A DNA stretch of 64,000 nt from an uncultured Lachnospiraceae bacterium (lineage in GTDB: Bacteria > Bacillota > Clostridia > Lachnospirales > Lachnospiraceae). Of the stretch, positions 36,225 through 45,136 are shown piece by piece; positions within the stretch are counted from its first letter, which is position 1; every line of letters begins with the position of its first letter. The notes below the pieces were generated by a model that was not told where the DNA came from, did not search any database, and was given only the letters and a program-made list of their open reading frames with translations. The translations under genes and the position numbers were made by a program. The stretch is taken from positions 1-64,000 of the forward strand of contig CADAIL010000008.1 in the NCBI GenBank assembly GCA_902788035.1. Direction: 5' to 3'.

Positions 36225-36899
36225 ATGTCTTCAATTTTCATTTTTGTATTTAACAGTATCCTGCTCGGAGCCGGACTGGCTATGGATGCCTTTTCGGTCT
36301 CGATTGCCAACTCCCTGGCCAATCCCGATATGAATCGGAGGGAGAGATGGCGTATAGCCGGGGCTTTCGCCTTCTTCCAGTTCCTCATGCCCATGATCGG
36401 ATGGATCTGTGTTCACACGATTGTGCAGATGTTCAACTCGTTTCAGGCATTCATACCCTGGATTGCACTGATCCTCCTCTCCATTATCGGCGGAAACATG
36501 CTCCGTGAAGGCCTTCACCCGGACGAGGCGGAAAAGGTCGAGTGCCCGAAAGACGGATATCTCTGTCCGAAGACCCGCAGACTATGTCCGAGAGACGGGA
36601 AGGAGTGTCCTGTTTCGGATAGCGCACCTGCATACCTGTCCACTCACACTCTTGTTCTTCAGGCAGTTGCAACATCTATTGATGCCCTCTCTGTCGGTTT
36701 CGCGATTGCTGAGTATAATACACTGATGGCATTTACAGCCTCATTGATCATAGCCGCCGTCACTCTTGCCATATGCCTCGGCGGCATCAAAATCGGCAAA
36801 AAGGCTGCGGATAAGCTCGAAGGCAAGGCATCCATTCTCGGCGGACTTATCCTGATCGGCATCGGACTGGAAATCTGGATCTCAAACATTTTCTTTTGA
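36225..36899 (+). CDS. mntP: Manganese efflux protein MntP
   Basis: 224 residues with six hydrophobic helices in two repeats. The conserved acidic segments 'GLAMDAFSVSIANSL' and 'ATSIDALSVGFAIAEY' are the family's metal-pathway Asp motifs. The central loop is long and Cys-rich (ECPKDGYLCPKTRRLCP and onward, five Cys), an insert not usual in MntP and possibly metal-sensing. ATG 36225 has GGAGGAG upstream; longer upstream reading runs into the riboswitch terminator and is rejected. Confidence 0.93.
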   Translation: MSSIFIFVFNSILLGAGLAMDAFSVSIANSLANPDMNRRERWRIAGAFAFFQFLMPMIGWICVHTIVQMFNSFQAFIPWIALILLSIIGGNMLREGLHPDEAEKVECPKDGYLCPKTRRLCPRDGKECPVSDSAPAYLSTHTLVLQAVATSIDALSVGFAIAEYNTLMAFTASLIIAAVTLAICLGGIKIGKKAADKLEGKASILGGLILIGIGLEIWISNIFF

Positions 36900-36914
36900 C
36901 AAGGAAAGTCACAC

Positions 36915-39038
36915 ATGAACTTATTAAAACCCAATGAAGCTCAGGAAAAGGCGATAGAGACCCTGAAAGGACCTGTCATTCTGATCAGCTGTCCCGGTTC
37001 CGGTAAGACGACCACGCTTGTCCGCCGGATTCACCATTTGATAGAATCCGGCGTCGATCCGGACCGAATCCTCATGGTCACATTCACCAACGCCGCAGCC
37101 GCCGAAATGAAAGTCAAATATCAGAAGCTGTTCGGGGGCAGCGCACCCTCCGTACCGATGATGACCATCCACTCTCTCTGCTTCAACATTCTCCGCATGG
37201 AGGGAGCGTACTCAATGGACTCCCTCTACTCCGAGCAGGAAAAGCGCGACTATTTCATGCGCGGTCTAAAGAAGCTGAGCTGGGTCAACGACGCCTGGGA
37301 ACTTTCCCAGTCCATCATGACCGAGATCTCCATCATTAAAAACAACTATATAGATCCTGATACCTATATCCCGACGAGCTGTGATAAACAGGTATTCAGA
37401 AAAATCATGGGCAGCTATGAAAAGCACAAAGAGACACTGGGTAAGATTGATTTCGATGATATGCTGTTAAAATGCCTCGAGCTCCTTGAGAGCGATGTGA
37501 GGATACGGGACCGCTGGCAGGACCGCTTCGACTACATTCAGTGCGACGAGTATCAGGACACCAACCGTATTCAGCGGGATATTCTGTATCTGCTTGCCGG
37601 CAGGCACAGGAACCTCTGCGTCGTCGGTGACGATGATCAGTCAATCTACATGTTCCGCGGCGCGCTTCCGGAGATCATGCTGCAGTTCCCTGAAGATTAC
37701 GCAAATGCATCCTCCATCTCCATGAGCACGAACTACCGCTCAGGCCAGGCCATTGTCGATATGGCCTCAAGGCTCATCGCGATGAACCGGCACCGCTTCC
37801 CCAAAGACTTTATCTCTGAGCGCGGGCAGAACGGAACTGATGGCCTCGCGGTCTACAAAAAATTCAAGACCCACGGGGCGCAGATGGATTTTGTACTAAA
37901 GACCATAAAGAAACGTCATGAGAAAGGTGTCCCATACAGCGAAATGGCTGTCATTTTCCGGACCAACAGACAGGCAGGACTTCCTGTCTCGGAGCTGGCC
38001 AAAAATGAGCTTCCTTTCTACACGACAGAGGCTGTGAGTTCCGTCTACGATGGCTGGATGTTCCGGGGTATTGCAGCCTATATCCGTCTTGCCACTGGCA
38101 CAGGGTCCCGAGATGATCTCCTCTATGTGCTGAACAGGCCGAATCGTTTCCTTGCGGAGAGTGCATTTGCATCATGCGAATATACCGCAAAAAGTATGCT
38201 TGCGGCAGCAGGTTATCTGAAAAAAGACGCTGCCTGGAAGTATCAGGCTGCGGAAAAGAACATTCGGACCTGGATGAGAAATTTCGGACCGGGGACACTG
38301 ACTATGACAGATCACCCCGACAAGGTATTCGAGAAACTGGCGGACCCGCTCGGCATCGATTATGATGAATACGTCCTCTCCTATGCCAAGTTCCGGAACT
38401 TTGATGAGAAGGAGACCAAAGAAGAGTTTCAAGCTCTTCGGAAAGAAGCCTCCGCCTTTGACACGATTGAAGAATGGCTCCGTCACGCAAGGTCCGAGAG
38501 CATTCATATCCGCGAGGTATCCCGCAAAAAAGACCGGACAGGCATTCAGATCACTACAATGCATAAGGCCAAGGGCCTTGAGTGGGATACCGTGTTCGTC
38601 ATAGATGTAAATGAAGATATCGTCCCCCACAAGAACACACTTGAGTCCATGGCCCAGGTCGAGGAGGAGCGCCGTCTTCTCTATGTAGCCATGACGCGGG
38701 CCAAAAACGCGCTCTACATCCTCTGCTCCGGCAAAGAGTCACCTTTCATGAAGCAGATGAAGACCGCTCTCGAAAAGGAGGAGGAACAGCGCCGAAGGGC
38801 TGAGCTTAATCGTAGGCTGGAGGAAGAAATCGCCGCAAGGAAGGCTGCCGGAGAGCTTACTGACGCGCCCTCTGATCCCGTGCTGGGGCTGGTCGTAATG
38901 CATCGCAATTTCGGCAAGGGCTATATCACCTCAGTCGATAACGACAAGGGTCTCATCACAGTACGCTTTGTCGATAAGGAACGCTCCTTCATGTACCCGC
39001 AAGCCTTCGACCGGGGCTTCCTCTCTGTTATAGAATAA
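36915..39038 (+). CDS. UvrD/Rep-family (SF1A) DNA helicase, first copy
   Basis: 707 residues. 3'-5' DNA helicase. Walker A is SCPGSGKTTT (PGSGKT instead of the usual AGSGKT), then TFTNAAAAEM, Walker B CDEYQDTN (DEYQD for DEFQD), VGDDDQSIYMFRGA, TNYRSGQAI, TTMHKAKGLEWD and VAMTRAKNALY. The C-terminus has a Tudor-like PcrA-type tail ('MHRNFGKGYITSVDNDKGLITVRF'). It shares architecture with the copy at 45.1-47.3 kb but is clearly diverged. Starts 15 bases after mntP. Confidence 0.92.
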   Translation: MNLLKPNEAQEKAIETLKGPVILISCPGSGKTTTLVRRIHHLIESGVDPDRILMVTFTNAAAAEMKVKYQKLFGGSAPSVPMMTIHSLCFNILRMEGAYSMDSLYSEQEKRDYFMRGLKKLSWVNDAWELSQSIMTEISIIKNNYIDPDTYIPTSCDKQVFRKIMGSYEKHKETLGKIDFDDMLLKCLELLESDVRIRDRWQDRFDYIQCDEYQDTNRIQRDILYLLAGRHRNLCVVGDDDQSIYMFRGALPEIMLQFPEDYANASSISMSTNYRSGQAIVDMASRLIAMNRHRFPKDFISERGQNGTDGLAVYKKFKTHGAQMDFVLKTIKKRHEKGVPYSEMAVIFRTNRQAGLPVSELAKNELPFYTTEAVSSVYDGWMFRGIAAYIRLATGTGSRDDLLYVLNRPNRFLAESAFASCEYTAKSMLAAAGYLKKDAAWKYQAAEKNIRTWMRNFGPGTLTMTDHPDKVFEKLADPLGIDYDEYVLSYAKFRNFDEKETKEEFQALRKEASAFDTIEEWLRHARSESIHIREVSRKKDRTGIQITTMHKAKGLEWDTVFVIDVNEDIVPHKNTLESMAQVEEERRLLYVAMTRAKNALYILCSGKESPFMKQMKTALEKEEEQRRRAELNRRLEEEIAARKAAGELTDAPSDPVLGLVVMHRNFGKGYITSVDNDKGLITVRFVDKERSFMYPQAFDRGFLSVIE

Positions 39039-39040
39039 AA

Positions 39041-39145
39041 GGAGGCTGTCGCTTAAGGCGTGCCAGCACTATGTATGGCAGACGTTATTTGCAAATGTCT
39101 GCCATACATAGTGGTGGCACCTTCTTATGCGACAGCCCCTCTTTT
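39041..39145 (+). terminator. R3 conserved-loop hairpin terminator, copy 1
   Basis: Nested palindrome. Outer stem GGCTGTCGC / GCGACAGCC (39044-39052 and 39129-39137); inner 17-bp perfect stem CACTATGTATGGCAGAC / GTCTGCCATACATAGTG (39067-39083 and 39097-39113); loop GTTATTTGCAAAT; then a T7 tract. It lies between convergent genes. The same loop and layout recur at 42.7 kb. Confidence 0.9.
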
Positions 39146-39151
39146 TTTATC

Positions 39152-40432
39152 TCAGATCAGGTCTTTAAAGTGGAACTGTGATCTCCCCTCTGCGTAATCA
39201 CCGACGATCTGGCCGCAGCCGTTGATCCTGTACTTATAGGTCATAAGACCTTCAAGACCGACGGGACCGCGAGCATGGATCTTGCTTGTTGAGATACCGA
39301 CCTCTGCGCCGAATCCGTAACGGAATCCGTCCGCAAAACGCGTGGAGCAATTTTGGTAAACGCCTGCCGAGTCAACCATCTGCATGAAGTACTCTGCTGT
39401 CTCCGGATTCTCTGTGAGAATGGCGTCAGTGTGGTGGGACCCGAACCGGTTGATGTGATCCACAGCCTCCTTCACACCGTCCACAAGCTTCACGGAGATG
39501 ATGAGTTCCAGATATTCTGTACGGAAATCGTCCTCGCCCATAATCTCACAGGGGATGATCTCCGAAACCTCTTTTGTGCCACGGATCTTAACACCGGCAT
39601 CCTCCAGAACTTTCCTTACTTCAGGCAGGAATGTGCCGGCAATCGATCGATCAACAAGAAGCGTCTCGACAGCATTGCAGGCCGCCGTGTACTGGCATTT
39701 GGCGTCAACGATAACCGGAAGAGCTTTGGCCATATCACAGTCTTTGTCCGCGTAAATATGGCAGATGCCGTCCGCATGTCCCATGACCGGTATCTTTGTG
39801 TTGTCCATGATGTATCTTACAAATGCATTTGAGCCGCGCGGAATAAGAAGATCCACGTCTCTGTCGCACATAAGTAGCTCACTGATTTCATTGTGCTGTT
39901 CTGCCTGAAGCAGACATCCCTCCGGCAGGCCTGCTTCCACTACACTCTTGTAGATGACAGAAAACAGAGCCCGATTCGTCTCAGCGGTCTCCTTTCCGCC
40001 TTTCAGGATCGCACAATTGCCTGACTTTATAAGAAGAGAAGATATCTGCACGAGTGCATCCGGTCTTGCTTCAAAAATAACTCCGATTACGCCGATCGGG
40101 CAGCTTACCCGTGTGAGAACGAGCCCCTCATCCATCTCTCGCATGATCTGCTTTCTGCCGATCGGGTCCGGCAGAGAAATCAGCTGATGAATGCCGTCGA
40201 TGACCGACCGAAGTTTTCCCTCGTCAAATTTCAGTCGTTTAATAACGGCTCCCTGAATGTTATTCTTTTCCGCATTTGCGAGATCAATTTTATTAGCGGC
40301 AAAAATCTCATCCTTGTTGGCACACAGTGCTTCAGCCATAGCCGCAAGGGCAGCGTTCCTCTGCTCTCCTGTCGTCGCTGCAAGGAAAGGGGATGCCAGC
40401 TTCATTTTGTGGGCTTCTTCGCGAATATTCAT
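39152..40432 (-). CDS. proA: Glutamate-5-semialdehyde dehydrogenase (gamma-glutamyl phosphate reductase)
   Basis: 426 residues. Second step of proline synthesis. 'VSCPIGVIGVIFEARPDA', 'LIPRGSNAFVRYIM', the catalytic Cys in 'CQYTAACNAVETLL' and 'FGAEVGISTSKIHARGPVGL' match ProA along its full length. GAGG precedes the ATG. proB is not adjacent; proC is at 14.4 kb. Confidence 0.96.
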   Translation of the reverse strand: MNIREEAHKMKLASPFLAATTGEQRNAALAAMAEALCANKDEIFAANKIDLANAEKNNIQGAVIKRLKFDEGKLRSVIDGIHQLISLPDPIGRKQIMREMDEGLVLTRVSCPIGVIGVIFEARPDALVQISSLLIKSGNCAILKGGKETAETNRALFSVIYKSVVEAGLPEGCLLQAEQHNEISELLMCDRDVDLLIPRGSNAFVRYIMDNTKIPVMGHADGICHIYADKDCDMAKALPVIVDAKCQYTAACNAVETLLVDRSIAGTFLPEVRKVLEDAGVKIRGTKEVSEIIPCEIMGEDDFRTEYLELIISVKLVDGVKEAVDHINRFGSHHTDAILTENPETAEYFMQMVDSAGVYQNCSTRFADGFRYGFGAEVGISTSKIHARGPVGLEGLMTYKYRINGCGQIVGDYAEGRSQFHFKDLI

Positions 40433-40924
40433 AATTTACTCCTCTTTAAAACTGTCTCTTAAGGGCAACATCTTTAACTGCTCTTCACCTGTTCCGCTTC
40501 CTGACGGGATCCTGCCCCGCGGAACTTCCGATAAAAGGGCGATGAAATCGCCCGTATTATGATTACAGGGTTCGCGCAGCGGTTCCTGTGATATTGTACT
40601 ACAGAACTTTCTTCAAATCGAGCATTTTCACGCTTTAATTCGTCAAATCAGTAAAATGGATGCCTTGCAGTCGGAAATGAACCCCAGAAACCTGAACTTT
40701 TCCCATATAATATTTTCTGACATTTTCGTTGTTTGGCAGCATTAGATTGATATTTAGCATCAAAAGTGATATATTTGTTTACAAGATAAACAACTCGGAA
40801 TATGCATCATGCATTATATACTGCGATTATGCACTATATGATCTGCCGGAAATCTGTCCGACTTAACCGAATACACGGGAAGCACTGACTGCCTGTAACT
40901 ATGCACGCAGAAAGGAGAATCATT
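40433..40924. other. 492-bp divergent intergenic region upstream of ade
   Basis: Contains a hairpin GGGCGAT-GAA-ATCGCCC (about 40537-40553) set between CCGATAAAAG and GATTACAGGG, motifs also seen at 13.4-13.6 kb. From 40720 to 40850 it is AT-rich with repeated GCAT/ATGC steps. I looked for a purine riboswitch because ade follows, but the conserved core is not present. No gene seen. Confidence 0.55.
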
Positions 40925-42661
40925 ATGCCCACCTATACAGAGAGCTACTCAGCTAAAATCAACCGAAAAGTTCAGAGAAAACAGCACATAGTAGCTGTTG
41001 CCGCCGGGAGGATCCCCGCTGACCTCATTCTGAAAAATGCGACATATCTGAATGTGTTCTCGAACGAACTGTGTACGGGCGATATCGCCATAGCGGACGG
41101 TCTGTTCGTCGGCATGGGAACCTACAGCGGTCCGAATGAAATTGACATGTCCGGGAAAGTCATCACACCCGGACTTCTCGACGCACACATCCATCTTGAA
41201 AGCTCGCTTGTGTCACCTTATGAATTTGCCAAGGCTGTCCTGCCCCACGGCACGACCACAGTCATAACAGATCCTCACGAGATTGCAAATGTCATGGGTA
41301 CCGACGGCATTGAATACATGTTAGAGGCAACAGAAGGACTCCCGGTCGATGTGCATTTCATGCTTCCGTCCTGTGTTCCTGCAAGCCCGGTGGACGAGGC
41401 CGGGGCTAATCTCGATTACAGGGCCATTGATTCTTTCTACGATCATCCTCGTGTCCTCGGTCTTGCCGAAATGATGAATTATATCGGAATCATCAACGGC
41501 GATGCCAATTGTCTGGAAAAAATAGCCGGCTCCCAATCTCATCACAAAAAGATTGACGGTCATGCCCCCGGTCTTACCGGCTGTGACCTGAATGCATATA
41601 TAGCCGCGGGAGTATACTCTGACCACGAGTGCGCGGAGGTCGAAGAAGCGATGGAAAAACTTCGCAAAGGTCAGTTCATCATGATCCGCGACGGCACAGC
41701 TGCCCACAATCTTGATAAGCTGATTCCGCTCCTTGTACCGAAGTACTATTCAAGATGTATGTTCGCGACAGACGATAAACATCCGAATGATCTGCTGGAA
41801 ATCGGTCACATGGACTTCCACATCCGCAGAGCAATAGCTGCCGGAGTCGATCCGATCATCGCAGTCAAGACAGCCAGCCACAATGCGGCCCGCTATTTCC
41901 TTCTGAATAATAAGGGAGCGATCGCGCCCGGCTATCTGGCGGACTTCGTCGTCGTCGACGATCTTGAGAGCTTCAAAATTCACAGCGTATATAAACGCGG
42001 TGTACTGCGCTACGCTGACGGAGAAGTGCTCCCGTTCCCGGAGCCGAAGATCGACTCCTTCCTGAAGGAACGCGCCATGAACACTTTCCATGTCGGCGGA
42101 AAACTCAGTGCAAAAGATTTTATGGACAAACGGCCGCGCGGCGTCATAGGTATGGTCCCCGGTGAAATCATCACCACAGACGAGGGCTATGCAGATCACG
42201 TCGACACCGAAAAAGATATTCTGAAGATTTGTGTCATTGAACGCCACAGAAATACAAGGCATATCGGTATAGGATATATCAAGGGCTATGGGCTCAAAAA
42301 GGGTGCTGTAGCCACCAGCTTCTCTCACGACTCCCACAATATCATAGCAGTGGGCGTAAGCGAGGAGGATATCGCCCTTGCCGTCAACAGGATCGTCGAT
42401 ATTCACGGCGGCATCACAGTCGTTGCGGACAATGAGCCGATCGCGGATGTTGTGCTTGAGATCGCCGGTCTCATGAGTGACCGCAAGCTGACCGAGGTCA
42501 ATGATGATCTGGAGAACGCGAAAGATGCGGCCTACAAGCTGGGCGTCTCCCACGGCATCGACCCGTTCATGACCTTGAGCTTCATGTCTCTGCCGGTCAT
42601 CCCGGAGCTGAGACTCACTACTCGCGGCATCATTGATGTGAACACGCAGCAGTATTTATAA
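40925..42661 (+). CDS. ade: Adenine deaminase
   Basis: 578 residues. Deaminates adenine to hypoxanthine in purine salvage; amidohydrolase superfamily with a dinuclear metal site. Metal-ligand motif DAHIHLESS, second His region 'DPHEIANVMG', 'HAPGLTG', and the AdeC C-terminal domain with 'SFSHDSHNIIAVG' and 'LSFMSLPVIPELRLT'. ATG 40925 has AAAGGAGA upstream. Monocistronic, closed by the R3 hairpin. Confidence 0.95.
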   Translation: MPTYTESYSAKINRKVQRKQHIVAVAAGRIPADLILKNATYLNVFSNELCTGDIAIADGLFVGMGTYSGPNEIDMSGKVITPGLLDAHIHLESSLVSPYEFAKAVLPHGTTTVITDPHEIANVMGTDGIEYMLEATEGLPVDVHFMLPSCVPASPVDEAGANLDYRAIDSFYDHPRVLGLAEMMNYIGIINGDANCLEKIAGSQSHHKKIDGHAPGLTGCDLNAYIAAGVYSDHECAEVEEAMEKLRKGQFIMIRDGTAAHNLDKLIPLLVPKYYSRCMFATDDKHPNDLLEIGHMDFHIRRAIAAGVDPIIAVKTASHNAARYFLLNNKGAIAPGYLADFVVVDDLESFKIHSVYKRGVLRYADGEVLPFPEPKIDSFLKERAMNTFHVGGKLSAKDFMDKRPRGVIGMVPGEIITTDEGYADHVDTEKDILKICVIERHRNTRHIGIGYIKGYGLKKGAVATSFSHDSHNIIAVGVSEEDIALAVNRIVDIHGGITVVADNEPIADVVLEIAGLMSDRKLTEVNDDLENAKDAAYKLGVSHGIDPFMTLSFMSLPVIPELRLTTRGIIDVNTQQYL

Positions 42662-42679
42662 GCTTATAATTGCACACTA

Positions 42680-42782
42680 AAAGGGCTGTCGCATTAAGAC
42701 GAGTCACCACATATATGGCAGACGTTATTTGCAAATGTCTGCCATATATAGTGGTGACACCGTCTAATGCGACAGCCCCTTA
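42680..42782 (+). terminator. R3 conserved-loop hairpin, copy 2
   Basis: Outer stem GGGCTGTCGCATTAAGACG / CGTCTAATGCGACAGCCC; inner stem GTCACCACATATATGGCAGA and its complement; loop again GTTATTTGCAAAT. Relative to copy 1 one inner base pair changes from G-C to A-T on both sides. The T tract is weaker here (CCCCTTAATTAA). Confidence 0.88.
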
Positions 42783-42829
42783 ATTAATGTTATTACAATT
42801 GCTTAATACGCTCTTCCGCACTCACCTGT

Positions 42830-43408
42830 CTATATTCTGCGTGACATGGGCAGCATAAGAATCGCGCCTGCCACGAGACCTCCCACATGGGCGACCAGAT
42901 CGATTCCCTCTGTGTAAAACCCCGGAAGCAGAGCAAGAGCCAGACCGAAAATGACCCTGGTGACAGGAATCCTGAAGATATCTCTGCGAAATAGATAAAG
43001 GATAACGATAGCTCCCAAAAGAGCAAATACCGCTCCGGATGCCCCGGCAGAGACACTGGACGACCCGCTTGCGATGTCTGCTATAAGGCTGCACACATTT
43101 CCGCAAAGCCCTCCGATGAGATAAAGAACAAGGTATCTCACATGCCCCAGCATCTTCTCGAGGTTCTCCCCGAGAGCCGCAAGGACGATCATGTTGCTGG
43201 TCAAGTGCGTGATTCCGAAATGAAGGAACATGCTGGTAAAGAGCCTCCAGACCTGCCCATCCAGGATATAGGGCGTGTAGGCGGCTCCAAGCTTCAGCAT
43301 AACTCCCTGATCCTGACTCCCGCCTATCACTTCACTCAGGAGAAAAGCAGCGGCATTAAGCCCAATCAGGACATAAGTAACAAAACAAGTGTCCGTTTTT
43401 CTATGCAT
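42830..43408 (-). CDS. Rhomboid family intramembrane serine protease
   Basis: 192 residues with six hydrophobic helices. Conserved 'WRLFTSMFLHFGITHLTSNMIVL' (with the oxyanion-side HxxxN), catalytic Ser in AGASGAVFALLGA and His in VAHVGGLVAG. Cleaves membrane-embedded substrates; target unknown. ATG 43408 (MHRKTDT). Two bases separate it from the end of the purF-like gene, so they are co-transcribed. Confidence 0.92.
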   Translation of the reverse strand: MHRKTDTCFVTYVLIGLNAAAFLLSEVIGGSQDQGVMLKLGAAYTPYILDGQVWRLFTSMFLHFGITHLTSNMIVLAALGENLEKMLGHVRYLVLYLIGGLCGNVCSLIADIASGSSSVSAGASGAVFALLGAIVILYLFRRDIFRIPVTRVIFGLALALLPGFYTEGIDLVAHVGGLVAGAILMLPMSRRI

Positions 43409-43410
43409 AC

Positions 43411-44832
43411 TTATTCCCTGCCGTCCCAGCAGTATGTGCAGAGATTCTCGCGCGGGATTCCCGTAGCCTCGCACATATCGTCAAGCCGGTTGAATCTCAG
43501 AGATGTAAAGCCCATGTCCTCGCAGATTCCCTGCTGCATCGCTTTATATCTCTCTGAATCCGGATTGGTATACTCAGCTATAATTTCGGGCGGAACATCC
43601 GTCGTTCCCTCGAGTTTTGCAATAACTCTTCTCGCTATCAGCTCCATCTCGGAAGTAGACCTTGAGAAATTAATAAACTTGCAGCCGAAAAGGATCGGCG
43701 GGCAGGCAGGTCGCACATGAACTTCTTTGGCTCCGCTCCTGTAGAGGAATTCTGTCGTCTCGCGAAGCTGTGTGCCGCGGACAATTGAATCGTCAATAAG
43801 GAGAAGTCTCCGGTTCTCAATCAGTTCTTTAACCGGAATAAGCTTCATCTTAGCAATCAGATCACGCTTTGACTGCATGGTCGGCATAAAGGATCGCGGC
43901 CACGTCGGCGTGTACTTGATGAATGGGCGTGAGAATGGGACGCCGGATTCATTGGCGTATCCCACCGCATGGGCAGTACCTGAATCCGGTACACCGGCGA
44001 CCGCATCGACTTCATTTTTCGTCATTCCGTCGCGCTTTGCGAGGAGTTTTCCGCACCGCACGCGCATGCCCTCGACCGAGACGCCCTCGTAGCTGGATGT
44101 CGGATATCCGTAATAGACCCACAGGAAAGTGCAGATACGCATCTTCTTTCCCGGTGCCGCAAGTGTTGTGACACCATCAGCTGTGATGACGCACACCTCG
44201 CCCGGTCCGAGTTCCTTGTAATCAGTATATCCAAGATTGAGGTAGGCAAATGACTCAAGGCTTGCGCAGTAACCTGTCTCCTTTTTGCCTATGACGAGCG
44301 GAGTTCTGCCGACTTTATCTCTCGCACAGTAGATTCCTTTAGCAGTGAGAAGCATGAATGACATTGAACCCTCAATGACTTCCTGCGCGTAGCGGATGCC
44401 TTCAATAAGATTATCTTTGGTGTTGATGAGGGCAGCAACAAGCTCCGTTGAGTTGATTTCACCGCCGCTCATCTCCATAAAGTGTATATTTTTCTGATTC
44501 AGGATCTTATCGATCAGCGCATCTTTATTATTGATACGTCCGACCGTCGTGATTGCATACGCGCCGTGGTGAGAACGGATGAGAAGCGGCTGCGGCTCAT
44601 AGTCGGAAATGGATCCGATACCCATGCAGCCATGCATCTCATTTACATCTCGCTCGAACTTTGTTCTGAAGGGACTGTTCTCAATGTTGTGTATCGCTCT
44701 GTTGAAACCGTCTTTTTCATCGTAGACCACCATGCCGGCTCTTCTGGTTCCCAGATGCGAATGATAGTCTGTACCGAAAAACAAATCAAAAACGCAGTCT
44801 TCTGTCTGTGCTGATGCGAAAAATCCTCCCAT
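43411..44832 (-). CDS. PurF-like amidophosphoribosyltransferase paralogue lacking the N-terminal catalytic Cys
   Basis: 473 residues. Domain order is that of glutamine PRPP amidotransferase: an Ntn-type glutaminase domain (residues 1-240; 'HLGTRRAGMVVY', 'GSISDYEPQPL') and a phosphoribosyltransferase domain with the PRPP loop LLLIDDSIVRGTQLRET. The chain begins MGGFFAS where PurF has MCGI(F/V)G: the nucleophilic Cys is replaced by Gly, so glutamine cannot be hydrolysed in the usual way. It may use ammonia, or do something else. CGGAGAG precedes the ATG. No other purine biosynthesis gene adjoins it; adenine salvage (ade) is close. Confidence 0.85.
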   Translation of the reverse strand: MGGFFASAQTEDCVFDLFFGTDYHSHLGTRRAGMVVYDEKDGFNRAIHNIENSPFRTKFERDVNEMHGCMGIGSISDYEPQPLLIRSHHGAYAITTVGRINNKDALIDKILNQKNIHFMEMSGGEINSTELVAALINTKDNLIEGIRYAQEVIEGSMSFMLLTAKGIYCARDKVGRTPLVIGKKETGYCASLESFAYLNLGYTDYKELGPGEVCVITADGVTTLAAPGKKMRICTFLWVYYGYPTSSYEGVSVEGMRVRCGKLLAKRDGMTKNEVDAVAGVPDSGTAHAVGYANESGVPFSRPFIKYTPTWPRSFMPTMQSKRDLIAKMKLIPVKELIENRRLLLIDDSIVRGTQLRETTEFLYRSGAKEVHVRPACPPILFGCKFINFSRSTSEMELIARRVIAKLEGTTDVPPEIIAEYTNPDSERYKAMQQGICEDMGFTSLRFNRLDDMCEATGIPRENLCTYCWDGRE

Positions 44833-45136
44833 ATGCTCTCCGTTTCTTCAAGTTATTCAAAACTCGCTGTTTTCTCTTAATCTATCCAATAAACGCGTAC
44901 ATTATATCAAAAGTTTTCTGTTTCGTATTCAGTAAATTTCAGAACTGTTGATTTCAATAAAACATTGTCACAGCACGGAAAATATATCGACAGATTAACG
45001 AATTTTTGAGTGTCAAAGCGTTCAGCCGGGAAAATCCTGACGATTCCACCGCAAAACGAAGTACGGATTTTGCGCCCGTTAGAATCTATCAGGAACGCCT
45101 CGGTCTTCTACGACCGATATTTCCGGTCGGAAAACG
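44833..45136. other. 304-bp intergenic region with promoter for the purF-like gene
   Basis: On the minus strand TGA-TATAAT (44909-44901) is an extended -10 promoter about 70 bases before the purF-like ATG. Near the other end a hairpin CGACCG / CGGTCG (45111-45129) follows the helicase stop codon without a T-run. Between them the sequence is AT-rich and I see no gene. Confidence 0.55.

Noticed and set aside
40600-40924. Purine riboswitch before adenine deaminase
   Set aside because: The sequence has some similar words (CTATATGATCTG, CCGGAAATCTG) but not the aptamer core or pairing stems.
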